This document shows, piece by piece, positions 41,137-48,390 of a stretch of 64,000 bases of DNA. The notes beneath the pieces were generated by a model. It was not told where the DNA came from and did no database searches. It saw nothing but the letters and a program-made list of their open reading frames with translations. Every line of letters begins with the position of its first letter. The first letter of the stretch is position 1. The DNA comes from Haloechinothrix halophila YIM 93223 (GTDB taxonomy: Bacteria; Actinomycetota; Actinomycetes; Mycobacteriales; Pseudonocardiaceae): the NCBI RefSeq assembly GCF_000504245.1, contig NZ_KI632509.1, forward strand, positions 1,611,723 to 1,675,722, in the 5' to 3' direction. The position numbers and the translations under genes are program-made.

Positions 41137-41919
41137 TCAGCTCTGCTCGCCTGATTCGCGACGCCGCAGGGCAAGCGCACCGGCACCGGCAGCGCCTGCC
41201 AGCGCCAGGCCGCCCAGGCCGAACAGCCACTCGTTCTCGATTCCGGCGGTGCTGCCACCACCGGTGTCGGCGCCACCTTCAGGCGTGGCTCCCATCTGCG
41301 ATGCGCTCAGGGCGCCACACAGCGCCGGCGCCGTCGCGGCCAGCGGCAGCGAGTCGTCGAGCGGGCTCTTGGCGTTGGCGGCCTCATCGCTCAATGTGGA
41401 TGGGTCCAGCCCGTGCACGACGATCACACCGGTGCCGTTGCGCACCGATTCGGCCGATTCCTGGTTCAGCTCGAACGTGCGCTCGTAGTTGGCATTCGGC
41501 CCACCGGGGAAGCGCTCCACCGCGAGGCCCGAGTCAGCGCCGGTGTCACCCTCAGTGGTCAGCGACGTGCCGATCTCACCGTAAGCGGGTTGCCCCTCAG
41601 GGGTGTCCACCACACCGTCACCGTTCTCGTCGAATGACTGATCAGGGCACTGGCCCTTGCCGGCGATGTGAATGTGCTGGGCGTGCGGGAACGGTCCGTC
41701 TTGAAACGTTTCGGCCAACCCCGAGTAGGACACCGTCACCGTGGCTTGGTCACCGTTGAACTGCAGCGAGGCCTGTCCCGAGCCGCCGGAGTCGTTCAAC
41801 GGCTCCAGCGTCGTCTGAAACGACTCCGAGCCGCCTTGTGCCATCGCGGACCCGGGGAAGAACAGGGCGAGACTCAGCGTCCCCGCGATCGCCAATGGCC
41901 GCAGAATCTTGGTTTGCAT
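41137..41919 (-). CDS. CHRD domain secreted protein with C-terminal sorting-like signal
   Basis: A 260-residue protein. The signal peptide ends near SAMA-QGG (residue 27). The CHRD-like domain covers about residues 30-190, with FQDGPFPHAQHIHIAG giving a His-rich metal-like site. The C-terminus reads GADTGGGSTAG, then a hydrophobic helix, then LRRRESGEQS, the layout of a cell-wall sorting signal with GADTG in place of LPxTG. The sortase gene is directly downstream, so this is its probable substrate. AAGGAG lies six bases before the ATG at 41919. Confidence 0.82.
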   Translation of the reverse strand: MQTKILRPLAIAGTLSLALFFPGSAMAQGGSESFQTTLEPLNDSGGSGQASLQFNGDQATVTVSYSGLAETFQDGPFPHAQHIHIAGKGQCPDQSFDENGDGVVDTPEGQPAYGEIGTSLTTEGDTGADSGLAVERFPGGPNANYERTFELNQESAESVRNGTGVIVVHGLDPSTLSDEAANAKSPLDDSLPLAATAPALCGALSASQMGATPEGGADTGGGSTAGIENEWLFGLGGLALAGAAGAGALALRRRESGEQS

Positions 41920-42229
41920 CGGAAACTCCTTACATCACAATCGGAGCGAGGCTCACGCACCCGCTCCTGGACTACCCACACCAGGCGGGTTTTCGATTCA
42001 CAACATCCCCTGATCAAGCACCCCACTCGTGCGCGTGGCTCGGTGCGCTGATCGACTGGGATTTGCGTCGTTTCTCCGGTAACTCCTTTCGTGTGCGGAT
42101 CACTCTTCGAACGTGTCCGACCGAGGGGTGCGACAAACGTCGCGTCGGCTACAGATCGGCCGCCGACGAGAAATCACTCGATCGAGTGGCTGGGCTGGGC
42201 TGGGTAGGGTCGAGCCTCGGCCTCGTGGG
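41920..42229. other. 310-base gap between the cupredoxin and CHRD genes
   Basis: No gene is visible. The stretch holds the ribosome site of the CHRD gene and presumably its promoter, since it is much longer than other gaps in the run. A perfect 14-base palindrome lies at 42175-42188 and a G-rich direct repeat (GGCTG units) at about 42188-42206. No confident sigma-70 hexamers were found; an ECF promoter is possible. Confidence 0.5.
42175..42188. promoter_or_regulatory. Perfect 14-base palindrome downstream of the cupredoxin gene
   Basis: CACTCGATCGAGTG is fully self-complementary. It lies 41 bases after the cupredoxin stop and about 255 bases before the CHRD start on the minus strand. It may be an operator or part of a terminator stem. 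Confidence 0.4.
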
Positions 42230-42646
42230 TCATTCGACGACCAAGGTCCCCGTCATGCTGGGATGGAAGGTGCACTCCAGGGGATAACTGCCGGGCTCGG
42301 ACGGCGCGGTGAACGTCGCGGTCTCGCCGCCCTGGATGTTGGTGTCGAAGCCGCCTTGCTCGGTCGCGGTCACCGTGTGCGCGGTGTTGTCCTCGTTTGT
42401 CACCGTGATCTCCGCGCCCGGCGCCACCGAATCGGGCAGGGTGAACTCGAAGTCCTTGATCCTGATCTTGGCAGGCGCCGCGGCCGCCTCGGTGGTCTCG
42501 TCGGTTTCGGCCACGGTCGTCTCGCCTGGCTGCGTCGTCGGCGCCGGTGTCTGGGGCTGGCTCGGTTCATCGGTGGAACCGCAGCCGGCTAGTCCGAACA
42601 GCGCGGCCGCGACCGCGGTGGTGAGCAGTGTTGATCTGATCTGCAA
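42230..42646 (-). CDS. Cupredoxin domain lipoprotein
   Basis: A 138-residue lipoprotein. The lipobox LAGC places Cys at about residue 22. A Thr/Glu/Ala-rich linker follows, then a cupredoxin domain whose type 1 copper ligands are the His in TAHTVTATE and the Cys, His and Met of LECTFHPSM. It should bind copper and transfer electrons outside the membrane, or act as a copper store. The start codon is TTG 42646, supported by GAGGTG four bases upstream. It follows the desaturase gene by 45 bases. Confidence 0.87.
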   Translation of the reverse strand: MQIRSTLLTTAVAAALFGLAGCGSTDEPSQPQTPAPTTQPGETTVAETDETTEAAAAPAKIRIKDFEFTLPDSVAPGAEITVTNEDNTAHTVTATEQGGFDTNIQGGETATFTAPSEPGSYPLECTFHPSMTGTLVVE

Positions 42647-42691
42647 TTGACACCTCGAGAGATTCGGAGCTTCGTCCGCAGAGATTCGGTG

Positions 42692-43720
42692 CTACGCCGC
42701 CGCGCGTAGTGGTGCGCCGAGCGCATGCAGGTGGTGCAGCACGTGCCAGTAGGAGCGCAGCAGCCCGCACTGGCTGTAGTCGATGCCGTGGTCAAGGCAG
42801 AACCGGTGCACCAAGGGTTGTGCCTTGCGCAGGTTGGGCCGCGGCATCGTCGGGAACAGGTGATGCTCGATCTGGTAGTTGAGACCGCCGTACACGAAGT
42901 CGATCCAGGGGCCGCCGCGCACGTTGCGGGAGGTCAGCACCTGTCTGCGCAGGAAGTCCAGCGAGACGCCACTGGTCCAGGTCGGCATGCCTTTGTGGTT
43001 GGGGGCGAACGAACATCCCAGATAGATCCCCATGAGCCCCTGGTGCACGGCGATGAACGCCACCGCGGTGCCAGGGGACAGCACCAGGAACACCGCGGCG
43101 AGATAGCCGCCGATATGCGCGAGTAGCAACCCTGCCTCCAGCTTGCGCGATGCCACTTGCCCGCGCCAGACGGCTTGGGCGCTGGAGACGTGCAGATTGA
43201 TGCCTTCGAGCAGCAACAGCGGGAAGAACAGATACGCCTGGTATTTCGTCATCCAGCGCAGGATGCCGCGTTTGGCACGTGACTGACCTGGTGTGAACGC
43301 GAGGAAGGGGATGTCGATGTCGGGATCGTCCTGCTCGTGGTTCGGGTTCGCGTGATGACGATGGTGTTTACTGACCCACCAGCCGTAGCTCATGCCGACG
43401 ATGCCACCGTGGACATATCCGATCGCGTCGTTCGCTCGCTTGCCGCGAAAGATCTGCCGGTGTCCCGCGTCGTGGCCGATGAACGCAAACTGGGTGAATA
43501 TCACCGCGAAAAACACCGCTGTGAACAGTTGCCACCACGAGTCGCCGACGAGAACGAAGAGCACACCGCCACCGGCCAACACCAGCAGATTCACGGTGAT
43601 GCGCAGGATGTAGTAGCCGCGTCGTCGATCAAGCAGTCCGGCATGCTTGACACTGCGGGTCAGCTCGGCGAACTCAGTAGCCCGCATCGGGGGCCGCTGC
43701 GAGGCCTGGATAGGCGTCAT
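42692..43720 (-). CDS. Membrane fatty acid desaturase (acyl-CoA type)
   Basis: A 342-residue integral membrane diiron desaturase. The three His boxes are HDAGHRQ, HHRHHANPNHE and QIEHHLFP, with four or so membrane helices. It should insert a double bond into a fatty acyl chain, altering membrane fluidity. A strong ribosome site GGGAGGTGA lies before the ATG at 43720, which overlaps the stop of the sigma gene by ATGA. Being the second gene after a sigma factor suggests it belongs to a stress or temperature response. Confidence 0.9.
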   Translation of the reverse strand: MTPIQASQRPPMRATEFAELTRSVKHAGLLDRRRGYYILRITVNLLVLAGGGVLFVLVGDSWWQLFTAVFFAVIFTQFAFIGHDAGHRQIFRGKRANDAIGYVHGGIVGMSYGWWVSKHHRHHANPNHEQDDPDIDIPFLAFTPGQSRAKRGILRWMTKYQAYLFFPLLLLEGINLHVSSAQAVWRGQVASRKLEAGLLLAHIGGYLAAVFLVLSPGTAVAFIAVHQGLMGIYLGCSFAPNHKGMPTWTSGVSLDFLRRQVLTSRNVRGGPWIDFVYGGLNYQIEHHLFPTMPRPNLRKAQPLVHRFCLDHGIDYSQCGLLRSYWHVLHHLHALGAPLRAAA

Positions 43721-44331
43721 GCCTTATCACCTCCCTGAGGCATCGCCGGGGAACGCAACTGGGCGGTCAATCGCCGCAACGCGCTGGTCAGTCGGATGGC
43801 AGCGTCCGCGACCGAGATGCCCACCCTGGTGGCCGCCTCGGCCACGGTGTCACCGCTGAAAGCTACTGCCTCGAGTACTACGCGCTCGCCGCCAGGAAGA
43901 GACGTCAGACAGCTGGCCGTCCGCGACCGCATCACTTCGGCAAGGGCCCACTCAGTGTCATCGACGAGGCGCTCGCTGTGAGGGATTGTGTGCAGCTCCG
44001 GGGCATGTCGCGAACGCAGCCCGTACTCACGCCGCCAGTGCAGCGCCTCAGCCCTGGCCAGCGCAGCCAGGGCACACCGCAGCCCACCACCGTGGATCGC
44101 CGCCACGACCGTGTCCGGATGGCGCCACACCCCAAGAAAGACCGTCTGGGTGATGGTTTCGGCGGCGTCGCGGTCGCCCACGATTCCGTGTGCGACTCCA
44201 TAGACCGTTGCGCTGAACTGATCGAACAGTTCATCCAGTGCATTCGGATTGCCGCTACGCAAGTAGTACGACACCTGCTGCTCCCACGAGGTCGGAGCAT
44301 TTGTCGTGTCGTTGGCTACTGAAGACCGCAT
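43717..44331 (-). CDS. Sigma-70 family (ECF-like) RNA polymerase sigma factor
   Basis: A 204-residue protein. Region 2 is seen in LFDQFSATVYGVAHGIVGDRDAAETITQTVFLGVWRH and region 4 in SGDTVAEAATRVGISVADAAIRLTSALRRL. The linker is long for an ECF factor. It heads a minus-strand run with the desaturase (overlap of four bases) and the cupredoxin gene. No anti-sigma gene adjoins it. GAF-ANTAR genes lie directly upstream. It probably controls the run that follows and perhaps itself; this is inference. Confidence 0.85.
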   Translation of the reverse strand: MRSSVANDTTNAPTSWEQQVSYYLRSGNPNALDELFDQFSATVYGVAHGIVGDRDAAETITQTVFLGVWRHPDTVVAAIHGGGLRCALAALARAEALHWRREYGLRSRHAPELHTIPHSERLVDDTEWALAEVMRSRTASCLTSLPGGERVVLEAVAFSGDTVAEAATRVGISVADAAIRLTSALRRLTAQLRSPAMPQGGDKA

Positions 44332-44427
44332 TGCTACTCCCGGCTTCTACTCAACATCCGCCGGGGTCACGGGCGGCATACAACTTACTGATACCCGCTA
44401 CAGGGGTGCCGCAAACTGCGCAGGCAG

Positions 44428-45149
44428 CTACTGCGACCAGTCCACTCTATAAACCTTCATTCGGCCCAGTGCGGCCTGCACGACACGCAGGAGAATGTCG
44501 AACTCCTGTTCGGTCCAAGTGCGATCGCGCGTCATCAGGATGCCTTGGCTTGCTCGATCGCATCACGGCCCACCCGAGCGTCGTCCAGTTGGGCGTGCTG
44601 GATCGCACTATTCAGCGCGTTCGCCGCGTGCGTGGCGAACACCCCGCCGATCATCGTGTCGTCGGCGGTGAATGCCCGCGTTCCCACGGCGTAGAGGCTG
44701 AGGGCGCCCAACGGTCTGTGCTCCTGCACGAACAGCCGGAACGAGAGCATGCTGCCCACGCCCAATGCGCTGGCTCGCAAAGCGAAGATTGGCCAACGAT
44801 GCTCGTCTTCCATAGCGCGAACGTGCACCGTGTTCCTGCCGTGGATGGCCGCAGCGCCAGGACCCTGTCGCAGATGGGTCTGCAAATGCTCGAGCTCGTT
44901 CGCGATCACATGAGTCGTCGCATCAGGAAAGAATTCACGGGGCTCGCGGTACCGGGCAATGCTGGCGAAATCCGCTCCGGGCACAGCAGCACACACCGCT
45001 GCGGTGATGCCGGCCAGGATATGCGCCAAATCAGGCACGGTTCCCGAATCGCGGGTCATGTGGCTCGTCGTCGGGGTAGCCGTATACGAATAGCCAGGCG
45101 ATGGCTCGACGTCGGAGCTGTGCGAGATGGTGCGCTGCTGTTCTGACAT
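44428..45149 (-). pseudogene. GAF-ANTAR protein gene with a frameshift in the ANTAR domain
   Basis: The frame from ATG 45149 (MSEQQRTISH, with AGGGGA upstream) gives 204 residues: a GAF domain (about 45-185, with FASIARYREP and MLSFRLFVQEHRPLGALSLY) and the beginning of ANTAR, DAIEQAKAS, then a stop at 44535. One base added near 44543 restores DAIEQAKG-ILMTRDRTW and LLRVVQAAL to a TAG at 44428. So the RNA-binding ANTAR domain is cut off by one missing base in AAGGC. It is a true frameshift or a sequencing error. The GAF part is intact. Confidence 0.8.
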
Positions 45150-45476
45150 GAACGTCCCCTGTGCCGTGTTCGGACCATGTGGTTCGACTGGCAGGGTCAG
45201 GGGCAGTCTGCGCCTGTCGCGCTCGAGCGATCCCGAGGCGACACATACTGTTTGTACCATAGAATGGCCGACTTGTTCTAGGTGCGCACTACCCGGCGAG
45301 GCGACGACTTCGACTCGTGAACAGCCTGATCGAGCAGCATCGGCAGCCGGGGTAGGGTGCCGGTCAAGCCCTCGGCCTGAGCCATGACCCCGGCGCGGCC
45401 GGGATGTCGTGACGTTGCGAGCGACGGAGGTCGCTGATGTGGCCGAGCGTGCCGCCTGCCTTGGTGTTGGTGCGGC
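45150..45476. other. 327-base divergent gap between two GAF-ANTAR genes
   Basis: No gene is visible. Promoters for both flanking genes must lie here. The most AT-rich part (about 45243-45275) contains TATGGT on the minus strand, a possible -10 for the frameshifted gene, but no good -35 is found. For the plus-strand gene at 45477, no promoter could be assigned. Confidence 0.45.
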
Positions 45477-46214
45477 ATGAGTGAGCCGGACGAGGGCATG
45501 GGCCGGTCGGACGATGACGTGCGTGCTGCTGTGGTCTCGGCGTTGCGGCGGGAGAGCCCGGATATCGATCCGCTGGTGCGGGTGTGCCGAGCGTGTGTGG
45601 CGTTGTTGCCGGTGGATGGGGCATCGGTTTCGGTGATGAGCGGTAGCCAGCATCGGGAGACACTGCACGCCAGCGATGCGGTGATGGCGCGGCTGGATTC
45701 GGTGCAGTTCACCATGGGTGAGGGGCCGTGTTTCGAGGCGTTCGACGAGCGCCGTCCGGTGCTGGTGCCGGATCTGGCGCGGGACGGGGCGGGCTCGTGG
45801 CCAGCGTTCGCTTCCGAGATCGCCGATCAGCAGGTCGGGGCGGTGTTCGCGTTCCCGATCCAGAGTGGAGCGATCACCATCGGTGCCATGGACATGTACC
45901 GGCGCGAGCCTGGGCTGCTGAACGCGGGGGAGTTGGCGACGGCGTTGCGGGTGGTCGATCTGGCGGCCGTAGCCATCGTCGGCGCGTCCTCCGGTGATGG
46001 CACCGACGCCGATGTGCGCGATCTCGCTCCGTTGCGCCGCGACCGTGCGGAGGTGCACCAGGCGACCGGAATGCTGATCTCCCACCTCGGCGTCCCGCCG
46101 GAACTGGCGCTCGCGCGGCTGCGCGGCTACGCGTTCGGCACTGGGCGGCTGGTCGAGGACGTTGCCCGCGAAATCGTCTCCCGCAGGCTACGGTTGGAAA
46201 GTATCGATATTTGA
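45477..46214 (+). CDS. GAF and ANTAR domain protein, probable transcription antiterminator
   Basis: A 245-residue protein. The GAF domain spans about residues 25-165 (DGASVSVMSGSQHRETLHAS, MGEGPCFEAFDERRPVLV), the sensory part. The C-terminal ANTAR domain, from about residue 180, contains RRDRAEVHQATGMLISHLGVPPELALARLRGYAFGTGRLVEDVAREIV. ANTAR proteins bind paired stem-loops in nascent RNA and prevent termination. The signal bound by GAF is unknown. A second GAF-ANTAR gene follows in the same direction, and a third, frameshifted one is divergent. Confidence 0.9.
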   Translation: MSEPDEGMGRSDDDVRAAVVSALRRESPDIDPLVRVCRACVALLPVDGASVSVMSGSQHRETLHASDAVMARLDSVQFTMGEGPCFEAFDERRPVLVPDLARDGAGSWPAFASEIADQQVGAVFAFPIQSGAITIGAMDMYRREPGLLNAGELATALRVVDLAAVAIVGASSGDGTDADVRDLAPLRRDRAEVHQATGMLISHLGVPPELALARLRGYAFGTGRLVEDVAREIVSRRLRLESIDI

Positions 46215-46300
46215 CCCCGGCCGTGACCGGGTCGATGCATGATGGATGGTGGCCAACTGTCCGTTCTACCTTGGGCGAGGAGACGAATGGAGTCCTGGAG

Positions 46301-47080
46301 ATGAATGACCCAGCCTTATCCGGTGTGCCCCGGGAGCTACGGCTGCTGCAGGCGTTCGTTGACGCTGCCGACACCCTGGTTGACGATTACGACGTCACCG
46401 AAATGCTGCACCAGTTAGCCGTTCGCTGCGTGGAGCTGCTCGACGCTGGCGCGGCCGGATTCATGCTGTCGGATCAGCGGGGGAGCCTGCAGGTACTGGC
46501 ATCGTCCGATGAACGCACACAATTGCTGGAACTGTTCCAGCTACAGGCTGACGAAGGGCCATGCCTCGACAGCTTCCGCACTGGCCAGCCGGTCCTGGTA
46601 TCGGATTTGTCTGAATCTGAGCAGCGTTGGCCACAGTTCGTGCCCGAAGCCATGCGGGAAAACTACCGCGCGGTGCACGCGCTGCCGATGCGGCTGCGCC
46701 AGCAGACCATTGGGGCACTGAACCTGTTCGGGCACCAGCCGGGTCCGATCAACGAGCAGGACCTGCTGGTGGCGGGCGCCCTGGCCGACGTGGCCACCAT
46801 CGGCATCCTGCAGGAGCGCGCCATCCACCGCGGCGAGGTCGTCACCGAACAACTGCAAGACGCGCTGAACAACCGGATCACCATCGAACAGGCCAAAGGC
46901 CTGCTCTCCCACGCCCACGGCGTCGACATGAACCAGGCTTGGGAACAGCTACGCACCTACAGCCGTGGCAACCGCACTCGCGTTAGCGACGTCGCGTACC
47001 GGCTGGTCACCGGCGAGCTACCGCCCGTCGCGCTGCTGCCTGGGCGAGGTGCGGGGCCGGAACACGCGAAACTCTCGTAG
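46301..47080 (+). CDS. GAF and ANTAR domain protein, probable transcription antiterminator
   Basis: A protein of about 259 residues. The GAF domain covers residues 12-165 (LQAFVDAADTLVDDYDVTEMLHQLAVRCVELLD, then LQADEGPCLDSFRTGQPVLV), and the ANTAR domain has NNRITIEQAKGLLSHAHGVDMNQAWEQLRTYSRGNRTRVSDVAYRLV. The ATG at 46301 follows GGAG with almost no spacing, so the start is doubtful; a TTG at 46211 overlapping the previous stop would add 30 residues. It probably reads out a signal with its upstream neighbour. It ends at 47080 with a Gly/Ala/Pro-rich tail. Confidence 0.85.
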   Translation: MNDPALSGVPRELRLLQAFVDAADTLVDDYDVTEMLHQLAVRCVELLDAGAAGFMLSDQRGSLQVLASSDERTQLLELFQLQADEGPCLDSFRTGQPVLVSDLSESEQRWPQFVPEAMRENYRAVHALPMRLRQQTIGALNLFGHQPGPINEQDLLVAGALADVATIGILQERAIHRGEVVTEQLQDALNNRITIEQAKGLLSHAHGVDMNQAWEQLRTYSRGNRTRVSDVAYRLVTGELPPVALLPGRGAGPEHAKLS

Positions 47081-47127
47081 CGCGTCCTGTCGTGAGTGGT
47101 GATCAGGGTTAGAACGCCGATTGCCAC

Positions 47128-47901
47128 TCACGACTCGCGTGACCGCCTCGGCCGGGCGGCGAGGACCCGTTCACGGTGCTCTTCGGGTAGGTGTTTCACG
47201 GCCTCGCGGACGGTGACCCCGGCGGCGCGCGCGGCGCGTGGCCGCAGCCATTCGGTGACGAGGTCCGGCCGTTGCTTGCCTGTTTCTCGCAGCACCCATC
47301 CGATCGCCTTGCGGATGAAGAACTCGCGCTCATCGAGCAGCTCGTCGGCGATTTCGGTGAAGCGGTCGACGTCACCGGCGCCACGGCGCAGCTGCGGCAG
47401 GTGCACGAGGAGACTCGCCCGCCGCAGCCACATGTCCGCATCGCTGGCCCAGCGTCGCACGATCGGATCCCAGGCTTGGGGGTCGCGCTCGACCAGCGTG
47501 CCGACCACGCGGATGGCCACCGGGTCTACGAGCGCCCAGGTGTGGGATTCCCGCAGCAGCCGTTCGAGTAGCGGGACGTCGTTCGCGGACAACGCGGTGT
47601 TCGCCAGGTCGAGCAACTCCGCGGCGAGCATTCGGCGTTCGTGCACCGGTTGTTCCCACAGCGCCTCAACGAGCATCACGAGCTCGTCGTGAGTCAGGTC
47701 CGGCCGCTCGCGGTGGACGGCTGTGGCGACCTTGCGGATCTCGGGGACGCTCACGCCGAGATGTTCGAGATCGCTCTTCAGGTAGCGGCGCTCGCCGTCG
47801 GCGCGCTCTGGACGGGCCACCGCCCGCAGACGGTCATCGAGCTCGTCCGCCACCGCCCGAGCTGTGCTCATACGTTCGACATGAGCAAGCCGTTCGACCA
47901 T
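47128..47901 (-). CDS. DNA alkylation repair protein (AlkD-like HEAT repeat)
   Basis: A protein of up to 257 residues built of HEAT-like helical repeats: KSDLEHLGVSVPEIRKVA is the N-terminal AlkD signature, and HDELVMLVEALWEQPVHERRMLAAELL and DPIVRRWASDADMWLRRASLL follow. REFFIRKAIGWVLRETGK near the end is typical of AlkD. AlkD removes 3-methyl or 7-methyl purines without base flipping. The start could be 47901 (AGGG upstream) or 47871 (MSTARAV). It is not in an operon; the gene upstream on the other strand is a decayed luciferase-like gene. Confidence 0.85.
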   Translation of the reverse strand: MVERLAHVERMSTARAVADELDDRLRAVARPERADGERRYLKSDLEHLGVSVPEIRKVATAVHRERPDLTHDELVMLVEALWEQPVHERRMLAAELLDLANTALSANDVPLLERLLRESHTWALVDPVAIRVVGTLVERDPQAWDPIVRRWASDADMWLRRASLLVHLPQLRRGAGDVDRFTEIADELLDEREFFIRKAIGWVLRETGKQRPDLVTEWLRPRAARAAGVTVREAVKHLPEEHRERVLAARPRRSRES

Positions 47902-47975
47902 GTCCGCACCCTACTGGGCCGCACCGTCCGGATCATGCGATACACGAAACCGGCCGGGACACGTACCCTACGGCC

Positions 47976-48332
47976 ATGCGCTCGGCGCTCTGGTTACCGA
48001 TCTTTGACGATCTTGCCGATCCTGGGGTTCTCGCACGCTTGGCGGCCGAGGCGGAGGAGGCCGGTTGGCACGGGGTCTTGCCCGCCGCCGTCCGACCAAG
48101 GTCGCCCGGGAAACCGCGACGCTGGATCGGCTCAGCGGTGGCCGCGTCACGCTCGGAGTCGGTCTCGGCAGTGACCGCTTCGGCAGCGAGTTCGCCAAGA
48201 CTGGCGAGCAGCCCGATGAGAGGTTGCGCGGCCAGATGCTCGACGAGTCGCTGGAAATCCTCACGGCCGCGTGGTCCGGCGACCCGGGACGTCGTCGTTG
48301 ACGCGCTGACCAAGCACACCGAGGCGGCGTAG
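47976..48332 (+). pseudogene. Luciferase-like (LLM) flavin oxidoreductase, multiply deleted remnant
   Basis: The first 34 codons read MRSALWLPIFDDLADPGVL and AEEAGWHGV, the classic N-terminus of LLM oxidoreductases. From about 48075 a shifted frame reads RRRPTKVARETATLDRLSGGRVTLGVGLG through EILTAAWSGDP to about 48286, the family's central part. The first frame then returns with RDVVVDALTKHTEAA and stops at 48330. About 40 residues are missing after the N-terminus and a much larger part before the end. The gene cannot make an active enzyme. Confidence 0.8.
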
Positions 48333-48390
48333 GAGTTGTCCCCAACTCGACAGGATGCTGCCTCGCCGCGGCGGTGAATTCGGCACGAGG

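Noticed and set aside
44535-46085. A 516-codon minus-strand frame covering two GAF-ANTAR loci
   Set aside because: Only its last 204 codons (from ATG 45149) are a real GAF protein; the rest is antisense to the intact GAF-ANTAR gene.
48065-48301. An intact short LLM oxidoreductase gene
   Set aside because: The frame gives only the middle of the family, lacking N- and C-terminal parts that are found in a different frame, so it is part of the remnant.
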